From assembly GCA_023548195.1 (NCBI GenBank), contig JAJHZJ010000695.1:248001-312000 (forward strand): 64,000 nucleotides of DNA, in the 5' to 3' direction. Made by a program: the position numbers and the translations under genes. The DNA is from Bettongia penicillata ogilbyi. Lineage: Eukaryota; Chordata; Mammalia; Diprotodontia; Potoroidae. Below the pieces are notes generated by a model. That model did not search any database, was not told the DNA's origin, and saw only the letters and a program-made list of their open reading frames with translations. Below, piece after piece: positions 46,215 through 57,199 of the stretch (positions within the stretch are counted from its first letter, which is position 1; the number at the start of each line of letters is the position of its first letter).

Positions 46215-46475
46215 TTGTTGATTAGTCATTTCAGTCGTGTTCCACTCTTCATGATACAGTTTTGGGTTTTTTTTGCAAAGCTACTGGAGTGATTTGCCTT
46301 TTCCTTCTCCACCTCATTTTGCAGGTTAGAAACTAAGATGAACAGGATTAAGAGACTTGCCTAGAGTTATTCACACAGCTAGTTAGCTTCTGAGGCCAGA
46401 TTTGAATTCAAGGAGATGAGCCATCCTGATTCCAGGCTCAACACTCTATACACTGCACCACCTAGATGCCCATGT
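46215..46475 (-). repeat. Marsupial tRNA-type SINE, near full length
   Basis: 'gtcatttcagtcgtgttcca' plus ctcttcatgatac, gcaaagctactggagtgatt, cttctccacctcattttgca, ggccagatttgaattcaagg and acactgcaccacctagatgccc. Confidence 0.9.
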
Positions 46476-46579
46476 TCGTATATATTTTTAATCTAAATAA
46501 TTCTTGTTTCAATGTCTTTCCATTCTTTGATCAAGACCTTAGTAGAGATACAAATGACTGATTATGTTGTTTGTATTTT

Positions 46580-47290
46580 AAAGAATAAAGTTTTTATTTC
46601 ATTTTTCCTCAGTGAGTAAAAACAATTTTAACATGTATTTTTAAAATAATTTTTGAGTTCCAAATTTCCTCCCTCCCTGCAATATGTTAATAATACATGT
46701 GCTATCATGCATAATGTATTTTCATATTAATAATGTTACAAAATAGAACACAGATGAAAATAAAACAAAAAACCCCCAAAAGCAAGAAAATAAAGAAAGC
46801 AAAAAAAAAAAAAAAAGATTCTGTAATCTGCATTCAGACTCATCTGTTCCTTCTCTGGAGGTGGAAAGCATTTTTTCATTATAATTCTTTGAGAATTTTC
46901 TTGGATTTTTGTATTGATGAGAATAAGGTAAGTCATTTTCAGATGATCATTTTATAACTTCGCTATTATTGTGTAAAATGATATATAAGATTCACTCTTT
47001 TCACTTTTTACCAGTTCATATGAATCTTCCCAGGTTTCTCTTAAACCATTCTACTCATCAGTTCTTATGGTACAATAAGATACCACCGCAATCAATTAAT
47101 TCATTCCACAATCTGATTCTTTGGGATTATCAAAAGAGTTGGTATAACTATTTTTGTACAGGCAAAGCATTTTATTCTTTGATCTCTTTGGGATTCTAGA
47201 ATACAGGTATTGCTAGGTCAAAGGGCATGCACATTCTTATAGTCCTTGGGGCATAGTTACAAATTGCTCCCCAGAAATGTTGGATTATAT
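46580..47290 (-). mobile_element. Old L1, 3' end, antisense
   Basis: Same subfamily as 15715-16605: gagttccaaatttcctccctcc, ggaggtggaaagcattttttc, tttgatctctttgggattct, tattgctaggtcaaagggcatg and tacaaattgctccccagaa. It ends where the sense L1-H begins. Confidence 0.8.
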
Positions 47291-47651
47291 GTAATATTTG
47301 GGAGTCTACCTGCCAAGAAAAACCCAGGCACTATATGAACACAATTACAAAACACTTTTCACATAAAGTCAGATCTAAGTAATGGGAAAAATATCATTAG
47401 CTCATGAGTAAGTCAAGCTAATATAATAAAGATGACAATTCTACCTAAATTAATTTACAGTGCCATATCAAGCAAACTACCAAAAAATTTCTTCTATAAA
47501 GCTAAAAAAAAACACAATTCACTTGGATGAACAAAAAGTCAAGTATGTCAAGGGAATTAACGAAAATAAATGCAAGGGAGGATGTCTTAGCCTTATTAGA
47601 TCTTAAATTGTATTACAAAGCAGCAATCACCAAAACTTCTTGGAACTGGCT

Positions 47652-47668
47652 AAGAAATACAGTGGTGG
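47652..47668. repeat. Target-site duplication of E2F6 retrocopy, left
   Basis: aagaaatacagtggtgg; partner aagaaatgagtgatgg at 49241-49256 (decayed, one indel). Both are L1 ORF2 sequence. Confidence 0.65.
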
Positions 47669-49240
47669 GGGTCCGGAGAGTCCGCGAGGATAGCTGGTCA
47701 AGCTACTCCTGGTTGGGGTAGCGAATAGCTCTGGCTTAAGCCAGGTGAGCCCTGGCCACTCCAGAGCCTGGTCAGGAGGAGGCAGTAGACAAACTGCTCT
47801 ACTTAGGTCACCCAGGACGATGCCTACAATCCAGGAGGCTGCAGTGTGGGACCCGGAACCCTCCTCAAACTCTGAGGCCCACCAGAGGAAGCTGGAGTCC
47901 ATAAGCTGAATCTCCCACTTGCTGGTGCACATGAATAGCCTGATCCTCTGAGGGGCTAAACCTCATTATGATGTATCTTTGAGCTATTTAACGCGTAAAT
48001 TTATGGAGCTCATCAAATCTGCTCCTGTTAGAGTTCTTGATTGAAAGGAAATTGCAACAACATTGGGAGTACAGAAACAAAGAGTATATAATATCATCAA
48101 TGTATTACATGGAATCGACCTCCCTCAAAAACGATCTAAGAATCATATTCAGTGGATTAGATCTGATCTTGGTAGTATTGGATCAAAAGTACTGCAGAAA
48201 AGAAGGTAAGGGATGAGTTCATTGATTTAACAGTAATGGAAAAAGCTTTGGTTTAATTAATTAAGGATTGTTCTCAGCATCATTTGAACTAACAGAGGAC
48301 AAAGAAAATGCAAGATTAGTATATGTGACCTATCAAGTTATTTGTAGTATTCAAGCTTTCAATAACCAGATTGCTATTGCAGTCAAGGATCCAGAGGACC
48401 AAACTGAAAGTGCCAAATCCTAAAGAAGATTATACAACAATACGCATAAAGAGCACAGACACCCACTGGTGTTTATCTGTGTGAAGTGATACAACATAAC
48501 ATAAGTAACAATACATTTGGAAGAAATGAGCACTACTTTATCTGAAAGTAAATCTATAGTTCATTGGGATTAAGAAGGAAATCTATAGCAGAGTGAATCA
48601 ATCATAAAAAAAAAAACCTACTGAATTGTCTTTAACATTAAAACTCTGAAATGATTTCAGTGCTTTTTGTCAAGTTAGCTTACTGTCAAGTCTTTTCAGG
48701 TCTCTGTGGTGAAACTTTGCCCTTTGGACTTAAAAAAAAAAAACAAGCCTTTGAAAAAATCTTCACCCAGCTTGATATTAACATTAAGCTCAGTAGTTTA
48801 GCAGTTCTCTTGTATACAGTTATAGTAATTTATTGTGGAAAGGGGCTCATTTTATAAACAGTTACAAAAATGTAATTTGGCATTTACTTAAGTGAAACAA
48901 GAACTTTCCATATTGAAAAAAAGTTTCATTAAAACAATCTTTTAGATATAAGTGTTTTACCACTAAAACACGTGGACTAATATGACATTGAAGAGCACAT
49001 TATATCATTAACTTCTTTCTTTACAATGCAGAACATGTACCAAGTGAAATTGTACTTTGCATCATGTGCATTATGTATGGTCAGCTGTTTAAATAATGAA
49101 GATGTACACAGTAAAATTAAGCGTGAATACACGTATATATTTGTACGATGCGTAGATAAATCATGAAAAATGTGAAGCATACATAAAATATTCACTGTGT
49201 ACAACAAAAAATGTAAGGCAAATATGAAAAGTTAAAAAAA
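47669..49240 (+). pseudogene. E2F6: E2F6 processed pseudogene (retrocopy)
   Basis: An intron-free, broken copy of a transcription-factor mRNA of the E2F family. From 47967 it reads YDVSLSYLTRKFMELIKSAP, then IATTLGVQKQRVYNIINVLH and GIDLPQKRSKNHIQWIRSDL (the winged-helix DNA-binding domain), and later FELTEDKENARLVYVTYQV and SIQAFNNQIAIAVKDP (the dimerisation/marked-box region). These match E2F6, a Polycomb-linked E2F repressor, better than E2F1-5. Damage: TGA at 48042-48044, TAA after the DNA-binding domain, at least two frameshifts, and the RRVYD contact motif changed to QRVYN. About 290 bp of 5' sequence includes a short ATG frame not like the E2F6 N-terminus known to me. It ends in a short A-run at 49233-49242 and is inserted in L1-H. 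Not functional as a protein gene. Confidence 0.85.
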
Positions 49241-49822
49241 AAGAAATGAGTGATGGATCAGTGGAATAGATAGGGTACAAAAGACACAGTATTCAGTGAC
49301 AACAGTAATCTACTGTTTGATAAATCCCAACACCGCAGCTTCTGTGATAAGAACTCACTATTTAACAAAAACCTCTGGGAAAATTGGAAAATAGCATAGC
49401 AGAAACTAGGCACAGACCAACATCTTACATTGTATACCAAGATAAAGGCAAAATGGGTACAAAATTCAGATGAAAATGGCTGACAGTAAAACAAACTAGG
49501 AGAGCAGGGAATAGTTTAACTGTCAAGTTTACAGAGAATGGAGGAATTTATGACCAAACAAGAGACAGAGAATATTATGAAATACAAAAATGGAAAAATA
49601 TTTCATTACATTAAATCAAAAAGTTTTTGTGCAAACATAGCTAATGTAACCAAGGTTAGAAGGGAAGCAGAAAACTGGGAAATAAATATATATTTACAAC
49701 CAATGTCTCTGATAAAGGCCTAATTTCTAAAATATATACAGAACTGAGTCAAATTTATAAAAATAGAAGTCATTCTCCAATTAATAAATGATCAAAGGAC
49801 GTGAACAGGCAGTTTTCAGAGG

Positions 49823-49840
49823 AAGAAATTAAAGCTATCT
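49823..49840. repeat. Target-site duplication of HAL1-C, left
   Basis: aagaaattaaagctatct; partner aagaaattaaagccattt at 53754-53771 (16 of 18 identical). This is L1-H ORF2 sequence. Confidence 0.8.
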
Positions 49841-51230
49841 CAGGGGCAGAGTCAAGATCTCAGTGTAGAAGGAAGGACCTGTAGAAGTTCTCCCCCCACA
49901 GCCCATAAAATACCAGCAAAAAGTGACTAACAAATTCTAGAGCAGCAGAAGCCACAAAACAACAGAGTGAAGGAGACTTCCAGCCCAAAACAGCCTGGAA
50001 GGCCAACGGGAAAGGTCTATAACACAGGACTTAGAGGGAAGCACAGCCCAGACTTGGCCTTGCAGCACAGTAAGAACAGAACTGGAACAGTCTTCAGGGT
50101 GCCATCAGCAGCAGCTGTAGTTCCCATATTCCTCAGTCCACAAATGCCAAAGAGAGCTTCAAAGGTCAGTGAGAAAGCTCTTTCACCTGGCTGAAAAGGG
50201 AACAGGATCCTCCCCTAGCCCTGGCCACAGGTGCAGCATGAGAAGCAACATCCACTTTTGGAGTGCTTCACCTAAAGACCCTGAGGAAATCAAGCTGTTG
50301 ATCTGAATCTCAGCCCTGGGGTAAGGAGGAGCACTGGCATGGCAGAGCTGGAGGCAGTTGTAGAGAGGGAATCCTACTCACATATCCTGGGCAGAAAAGC
50401 TTGTGGTTGCTTCCAGGTTGCACAGGTTGTGTGGTTGTACAGGGCAGGAGAGGAGTCCAGTGATTGTGCCACTTTGGAAGAACTAAGAACTTACAGGTCC
50501 CTAGAGCATACCCTCCACTTGACAATGGACTCAAAAGTCAAGTAACTGACTGGAAAAATGCCCACAAAAAGGAAAACAATAATACTACAGAAGGTAACTC
50601 TCTTGGTGAATAGGTATTTTCTTCTATCCTTTCAGATGAGGAAGAACAATGCATACCATCAGAGGAAGAAAAAAAAAAAAAATCAAGGGTCCTGCATCCA
50701 AAACCTCCAAAATAAATATGCAATGGTCTCAGGCAATGAAAGAGCTCAAAAAGGATTTTGAAAATCAAGTGAGAGAAGTGGAGGAAAAACTGGGAAGAGA
50801 AATGAGAGAGATGCAAGAAAAGCATGAAAAGCAAGTCAACAGCTTGCTAAAGGAGACCCACAAAAAATGATGAAGAAAATGACACCTTTAAAAATAGACT
50901 AACCCAAATGGCAAAAGAGGTCCAAAAAGCCAATGAGGAGAAGAATGCTTTAAAAAGCAGTATTAGCCAAATGGAAAAGGAGGTTCAAAAGCTTACTGAA
51001 GAAAACAGTTCTTTAAAAATTAAAATGGAGCACATGGAAGCTAATGACTTTATGAGAAACCAAGAAATTACAAAAGAAAATCAAAAGAATGAAAAAATAG
51101 AATATAATGTGAACTATCTCATTGGAAAAATTACTGATCTGGAAAATAGATCCAGGAGAGACAATTTAAAAATTATGGGATAACCTGAAAGCCATAATCA
51201 AAAAAAAGATCCTAGACATCATCTTTCATG

Positions 51231-51244
51231 AAATTATCAAGGAA
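51231..51244. repeat. Target-site duplication of nested element, left
   Basis: aaattatcaaggaa, identical to 51975-51988. Both are HAL1-C ORF1 sequence. Confidence 0.88.
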
Positions 51245-51974
51245 GGGCAGCTGTGAAGGTCCCTCCACCCACAGGCACACAGGTCAGTGAGAGAGACTTC
51301 TGGGCTGGCCGAGAGGGGAGCAGGGTGGCTCACATTCGACTAAAGGAAGGAATAAAATGCACACTCATTTTGGTATGAAAACCTATCTTACAGTACAGGA
51401 AAGTGGGGGAGAAGGAGATAAGCAAGGGGGAGGGGATGATGGAAGGGAGGGCAATGGGAGGAGGGAGCAATTTGAAGTCAACACTCGGGGAGAGACAGGA
51501 TCAAAAGACAGAATAGAAACAATGGAAGGCAGGATAAGATGGAGGGAAATACAGTTAGTCTTACACAACACGAGTATTATCTAAGTCATTTGCAAAACTA
51601 CACAGATAGGGCCTATATTGAATTGCCTGCCTTCCCAAAGGGAATGGGTGGGGAGGGGTGGATGGGGAGAAGTTGGAACTCAAAATTTTAGGAACAACTG
51701 TTGAGTATTGTTCTTGCTACTAGGAAATAAGAAATACAGTTAATGGGGAATAGAAAGTCATCTGGCCCTACAGGACAAAAGAGAAGATGGGGACAAGAGA
51801 AGGGAGGGATGATAGAAGAGAGGGCAGATTGGTGATAGGGAAAATGAGAATGCTTGGTGTATTGGGGTGGGGGGAGGGGATAAATGGGGAGAAAATTTGG
51901 AACCCAAAATTTTGTGAAAATGAATGTAAAAAATTAAATAAATAAATTTATATTAAGAAAAAAATGCTAAAAAA
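51245..51974 (+). mobile_element. ORF-less HAL1 derivative nested in HAL1-C
   Basis: About 730 bp made of a piece of HAL1 5' UTR (51245-51326, like 19985-20063: aggtcagtgagagag, ggagcagggtg) fused directly to the HAL1 3' UTR (from about 51335, ctaaaggaaggaataaaatg, like 21787 onward), ending tttgtgaaaatgaatgtaaa plus an A-rich tail. ORF1 is absent. Perfect 14-base target-site duplications show that it was retrotransposed as this deleted form. It could not make any protein and must have used L1 machinery in trans. Confidence 0.8.
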
Positions 51975-52760
51975 AAATTATCAAGGAAAACTGCCCTGAT
52001 ATCCTAGAACCAGAGAGTAAAATAGATATTGAAAGAATCTACCAATAACTTCCTGAAAGAGATCCAAAAATAAAAATTCCTAGAAATATTGTAGCCAAGT
52101 TCCACAGTTCCCAGTTCAAATAGACAATATTGCAAGCAACCAGAAAGAAGTAATTTGAGTATTGTGGAAATGCAATCAGAATTACACAAGTTCTAGCAAC
52201 TTCATCTTGGAATATGATATTCCATAAGTCAAAAGAACTAGGATTAAAACCAAAAATCACCTACCCAGCAAAACTGAGTATAAGACTTCAGGGGAGAGAA
52301 TGTTCATTCAATGAAATAGAGGACTTTCAATCATTCTTGATGAAAAGATCAGAGCTGAATAGAAAATTTGACTTTCAAACACAAGAATCAAGAGAAGCAT
52401 GAAAAGGTAAACATGAAAGAGACATCATAAAGGACTTACTAAAGTTGAACTCTTTACATTCCTACATGTAAAGATAATATTTGTAACTCTTGAAACGTTT
52501 CTCAGTTTTTGGGTAGTTGGAGAGATTATGCACATATATAAAGACAGAAGGCACAGGGTGAATGGAATAGGAGTGGATGATATCTAAAGAAACAAAATTA
52601 AGGGGTGAAAGAGGGATATATTGGGAGGAGAAATGGAGAAATGAAATGGGGCAAATTATCTCTCATAAAAGAGGCAAGAAAAAGTTTTTTTCAATGGAGG
52701 GGAAAAGGGGAGAGATGAGAGGCAAATATTTGGCTTAAGGAGAAAACAACTAAATCTGGT

Positions 52761-53179
52761 ATGAAAATCTTTCGAAGGCTGAGCTAAGACAAAGAAAGGG
52801 AAGGTGAAGAGACACATAAGGACCACACATAGAAACAGACAGGAAAGGAGGGGCTGGAGACAGACAGATTCCAACAGATGGAAAACATATACAAGTTTCC
52901 ACATAAGTAAAATGAGCTGGAGATGGAAATGGCAAACCACTGATGTATCTTTGCAAAGCGAACAATACATGTGATCACAAAGAGTCAGAAGCAACTGAAA
53001 GAAGTAAACGGTAAACAACAAACCAAGGCCAAGTTTATTGCTGGTCCTTCTAAGAAAGCAAAGAGCTCATTTTATAGATGAAGAAACAGTGGCAAATAGG
53101 GTTAAGTGACTTACCAAGAGTCACACGGACAATAACTGTCTGAGGCCAGATTTGAACTCAGGAAGATTAATGAAAGTCT
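52761..53179. repeat. SINE material nested in HAL1-C 3' UTR
   Basis: Between atgaaaatct (52761-52770) and atgaaagtct (53170-53179, 9 of 10 identical) lie two marsupial SINE pieces: a sense 3' part (52900-52990: gatggaaatggcaaaccact, gtgatcacaaagagtcagaa) and an antisense part (53060-53165: gatgaagaaacagtggcaaa, ggccagatttgaactcagga). HAL1 sequence continues on both sides. Confidence 0.7.
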
Positions 53180-54449
53180 ATCTTACACTATAGGAAAGTA
53201 GGAGAGAAGGGATTAAGTGGGGTGGGGGATGATATAAGGGAGGGCAAGTGGGAGGAGGGAGTAATTAAAAGTAAAGATTTTAGGGGAGGGACAAGAGCAA
53301 AAGACAGAATAGAATAAATAGAGGGCAGGATAGGATGGAGGGAAATATAGATAGTCTTTCACAACATGACTATTACGGAAGTTTTTTGCAAAACTACAAA
53401 TATATAGTCCATAATGAATTGCTTGCCTTCTCAGTGAGAATTGGTGGGGAGGGAGGAAGGGAGAGAAGTTGGAACTCAAAGCATTAAGAAAGAATGTTGA
53501 GAACTGTTTTTACATGCGACTAGGAAATAAGAAATACAGGAGAGTATAGAAATCTATCTTGCACTACAAGAAAAGAGAGAAGATGGGGACAGGACAAGGT
53601 AGAGGTGTGATAGAAGGGAGGGCAGATTAGGGGAAGGAGTAATCAGAATGCACGGTGTTTTGAGGTGGGGGAGGGGAGAAATGGGGAGGAAATTTGGAAC
53701 TCAAAATCTTGTGGAAATGAATGTTGAAAACTAAAAATTAATTAATTAAGAAAAAGAAATTAAAGCCATTTCTAGTCATAAGAAAAATACTCTAAGTTAC
53801 TCTTGATTTGAGGAATACATATCAAAACAATGCTTAGTTAACACACCCCACCCATCAGACGGCCTAACATAACAAAACAGGAAAATGACAAATGTTAGAA
53901 AGATGTGGGAAAATTGGAACAATAATGCATTGTTGGTGGAGTTCTGAACTGATCCAACCATCCTGGAGAGCAATTTATAACTGGCAAAAGGGCTATAAAA
54001 TTGTGCATACCCTATGATCCAGCAATACCACTTCTAGGTCTCTGTGCCAAAGAGATCATAAGAATAGGAAAAGGATCCAAATGTACTAAAATATTTATAG
54101 CAGCTCTTTTTATTGTGGCAAAGAATTGGAAATTGAGGGGTTTCCCATTAATTGGGGAGGGCTGAACAAGTTGTGGTATATGAATGCAATGGAATACTAT
54201 TGTTCTACAAGAAATGATGAGCAGGTGGACTTCAGAAAATCCCGGAAAAACTTACATGAACTGACGCTAAGTGAGGTTAGCAGACCCAAGGAACATTGAA
54301 CACAGTAAAAGCAACTTTTTGTGAGCACCAAGTTTGATATATTAGCAAAAATATAAAGCAACTCTGAAATACTCATGATGGAAAATGTTATTCATATCCA
54401 GAAAAATAACAATGGCATCTGAATGTAGATTGAAGACTACTATTTGTGC

Positions 54450-54522
54450 TCTCTCTCTGTCTCTGTGTGTGTGTCTCTCTCTCTCTGTCTCTCTCTCTTT
54501 TTCTCTACCTCTCTCGTTTTGG
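54450..54522. repeat. (CT)n microsatellite
   Basis: ctctctctgtctctgtgtgtgt followed by further CT units, at or just past the 3' end of L1-H. Confidence 0.9.
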
Positions 54523-54574
54523 AGCAATAGAAGAATGGGGAAAACAATTTTGCAGCCCAAGACTATGTAGAAGT

Positions 54575-54830
54575 ACTGTAGGAAAGGTCTGCCTCACTTG
54601 GGTAAAAGGAGAGTGCAACCCAGCACAAGCAGTACCTAGAGAAGGTAGTGGGAGGCCCCTAGTCCCAGCAGAGATCAGGAACTCAGACACTATAGTCCTT
54701 CATCAACAGGCCCGTGACAAAGTAGGCCAGCTGTGAGATCTCCAGCCCTAATGAAGTAGATTACTGGTCAGGCATGGCAGGTCCAGAGACCTATGGCCTT
54801 TCATCACTGATTCTCACCATGTGAGATATT
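54575..54830 (+). repeat. L1 5' UTR-like fragment
   Basis: 'aggaaaggtctgcctcactt' plus gggtaaaaggagagtgcaaccca resembles the HAL1/L1 5' UTR text at 55742 (ggaagggtctattgcacctgg-ctgagagtggagcataa). Extent uncertain. Confidence 0.4.
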
Positions 54831-54839
54831 AACAATTCT

Positions 54840-55085
54840 CCCATCCCTTGGGTGAACTGGCTCAAAATATTTGTGATCTTTTGCTGAATAAAATTCTCAA
54901 TTCTCTCCCTAAACATTGTGTTGCCCCTGGTTTTTCTGTTACAGCTTTAGTGTTGGGCATGCTTCTCCCTCTAATATTGTTTAATTTTCCAATTCTGACT
55001 TTGTTACATTTTCCTCCCACACACTCTCCTGTCAGTTGTCACTGTGGCAACTATGCTGGATCTGTACATTTGTACTTTCACTTCT
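54840..55085. other. Unassigned segment with AATAAA
   Basis: Contains 'gctgaataaaattctcaatt' then a C/T-rich run. This could be an LTR end or other repeat; I cannot decide. A 137-codon open frame across it (54848-55261) runs into L1 ORF2 sequence and is not a gene. Confidence 0.25.
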
Positions 55086-55089
55086 TTTG

Positions 55090-55575
55090 CCATATTTTCT
55101 TTTCTGTAAGACGGATAATTTTGATTATATTAAATGTAAAAGTTTTTGTACAAACGAAGTCAATGCAACCAAGATTAGGAGAGAATGAGAAAACTGTGAT
55201 AGAATTTTTACAACTGGTGTCTGTGATAAAGGCCTCATTTCTAAAATATATAGAGAACTGAATCAAATTTATAAGAGTACAAGTCATTTCACAATTGATA
55301 AGTGGTCAAATGGTATAAAATTAAAGTTATCTATCATAATATGAAAAAATGCTCTAAATCATTATTGATTAGAGAGATGCAAATCAAAACATCTCTGAGG
55401 TACCAAATTACACCTATCAGATTGGATAATACGACAAAACAGGAAAATGATAAATGTTGGAGATGTGGGAAAATTGGAACACTAATTCATTGTTGGTGGA
55501 GATGTGAACTGATCTAGCCATTCTGAAGAGCAATTTGAAACTATGCCCAAAGGGTTATCAAAATGAACACACTGG
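55090..55575 (+). mobile_element. L1 ORF2 C-terminal fragment
   Basis: aaagtttttgtacaaacgaa, ataaaggcctcatttctaaaa, agagagatgcaaatcaaaaca, cattgttggtggagatgtga and gagcaatttgaaactatgcc are ORF2 text in sense. It is cut at both ends by other repeats. Confidence 0.85.
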
Positions 55576-55576
55576 G

Positions 55577-56578
55577 GGACAGAACCAAGATGGTCAAGTA
55601 AAAGCAGAAACTTGTTTGAGCTCTCTCCCAAATCCCTTCAAATACATGGAAAAAATGACTCCAAACAAATTCTACTGCTGCAGAATCCACAAAATGACGG
55701 AATGAAACAAGTCTCCAGGCAAAGATAGCTGGAAGGTCAACAGGAAGGGTCTATTGCACCTGGCTGAGAGTGGAGCATAATTTAATATAGGCTGCTCCAG
55801 CATAGACAGACCTGGAGCAGGCCTCAGGGGACTGAATCGCTGGCAGTTATGGTGGTTTCCAGACATTTTGGCCCACAAATATCAAAGATAGCATAGAAGG
55901 TCAGTGGGAAAACTCAGTTGGACCTGAGTGGGTGAGGGTCATGGTTCAACTCCAGCCCCGAGGTGGAAGAGGTGGTGATGGATGTGGCAGTATAAGCAGC
56001 AGGGGCAGTTGTAGCAGTTGCTTCTGAATATACAGGCCCACAGATGATGTGGGGATCAAGGGGCTGATCAGACAGTGATTACAGGCATCTCTTTGCTTGT
56101 ACCAAGGCAGGATTCTCTAGCTTGCCCTGCTTGAATCTGAGTTGCAGTCCTGGGTGCCAGTCCTAGGGCAAGAGGGAGCAGCAGTGTGGTGGAGCTTATG
56201 TTGCAGTAGAGAGGAAGTGTTACTTACTGTTCCAAGGCAGAAAAGAATGTGTGTGGTCACTCACAGACCAGAGCGCAGGCCAGGAAAGGAGGAAACACCT
56301 CTTCTTTGATCATACCACCATGAAAGAACTGAAAATTTATAGACCCTTAGAAGTCACTCTGAAGATAGCTGAATAAAACCTCTGGTGATTGGAATACCAC
56401 ACTGCTCCTCCCCCATTAGAAGCAGAGTCCCACCTTGACAAAGAGTTAGGTAGAAAGTCAAGTATTTGGCTGGGAAAATGAGCAGACAGTGTAAAAAAAA
56501 AAAAAAAAGAAAACTGCCTACTGAATTGTACTTTGGTGACAAAGAAGATCAATTAGAAGAAGGCAACACTGTCAAAGT
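55577..56578 (+). mobile_element. L1/HAL1 5' UTR fragment, 3'-truncated
   Basis: It begins 'gggggacagaaccaagatgg', the native 5' end type, runs through a 5' UTR (tgctgcagaatccacaaaat, ctggaaggtcaacaggaagg) to an A-run (56491-56507) and a little beyond (tttggtgacaaagaagatca), then stops before the ORF1 body. No target-site duplication was found. Confidence 0.65.
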
Positions 56579-56579
56579 T

Positions 56580-56725
56580 CCTAATCAATAGTGATTTAGA
56601 GCATTTTTTCATATGACTATAGATATCTTTAATTTCTTCCTCTGAAAATTACCTGTTCGTATCCTTTGGACATTTATGAATTGGGGAATGACTTCTATTT
56701 TTGTACATTTAACTCAGTTCTCTCT
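56580..56725 (-). mobile_element. L1 ORF2 fragment, antisense
   Basis: Matches 57705-57830 of the neighbouring L1: gatttagagcattttttcat, actatagatatctttaattt, attggggaatgacttcta. It is a separate copy. Confidence 0.75.
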
Positions 56726-57199
56726 CTATTTTTTTTTTATTTTTTCTAATTTTAGTTATTTCATTTTAATTTTCTTTTACTTATTTTCAGTGCTCTACAA
56801 TCAAATACATATATCTTGAATTTTTTCTCCTACTTCCACACCTCCCCACTCCCTCCCCACTACCTTCCCCCCTACCTCCCCAATTCCTCCCTGAGATGCC
56901 ATACAATTTTATATACGTTCTACACATACATTCCTATTAAATACATTTTCACCTTATTCATGCTACATAGAAGAGTTAAAATGAATGGGAGAAATCATAA
57001 AGCAAACCAAAGCATAATTACAAAAGAAAATGATCTACTACAATCTGTTATCAAATTCCATAGTTCTTTCTCTGGATGAGGAAGGCATTTTGCCTTAAGA
57101 GACCACTGGGAGTTTTTAAGTTCTTACACTGCAATGAAGTTCTAAGTCTCCCAGAAAAAGTCCTCGCACACTGTGGTTGTTGCTGTGTATAAATTTCTG

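Larger units (their letters stand above)
50700..52402 (+). pseudogene. HAL1-C ORF1, interrupted
   Basis: The coiled coil is well kept: QAMKELKKDFENQVREVEEK, REMREMQEKHEKQVNSLLKE, then after a frameshift EVQKANEEKNALKSSISQME, KLTEENSSLKIKMEHMEAND and ITDLENRSRRDNLKIMG (stop at 51181-51183). A 730-bp element then splits the frame. Downstream, 52214-52402 encodes the C-terminal part ending RKFDFQTQESREA, the typical ORF1p end. Not functional. Confidence 0.85.
49841..53753 (+). mobile_element. HAL1-C: half-L1 inserted in L1-H, itself split twice
   Basis: The 5' end is caggggcagagtcaagatct, followed by a 5' UTR (to about 50650), ORF1 in pieces (50700-51244 and 51975-52402), and then the purine-rich HAL1 3' UTR (52403-52770, resuming 53180-53753), ending gtggaaatgaatgttgaaaa with an A/T-rich tail. 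No ORF2 is present. Nested insertions lie at 51245-51974 and 52771-53169. The uninterrupted element would be about 2.8 kb. Confidence 0.85.
47293..54450 (+). mobile_element. L1-H: L1 ORF2 3' half, split by two insertions
   Basis: A single 5'-truncated L1 now in three parts. Part 1 (47293-47668) starts gtaatatttgggagtctacc and carries ORF2 text ALLDLKLYYKAAITKTSWNW. Part 2 (49241-49840) resumes with gatcagtggaatagataggg and continues to agttttcagaggaagaaatt. Part 3 (53754-54450) carries aatgcattgttggtggagttc, gagcaatttataactggcaa and gaatgcaatggaatactattg to the 3' UTR. Interruptions are the E2F6 retrocopy and HAL1-C, each with target-site duplications made of L1 sequence. All ORF2 frames are broken. 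Confidence 0.85.

Noticed and set aside
54840..55085. Endogenous retrovirus LTR end with AATAAA
   Set aside because: Only a single hexamer and composition support it; no primer-binding site, inverted TG...CA ends or internal genes were seen.
54848..55261. 137-codon open frame resembling a membrane protein
   Set aside because: It joins an unassigned C/T-rich segment to decayed L1 ORF2 sequence (55090 onward), so the hydrophobic look is compositional.
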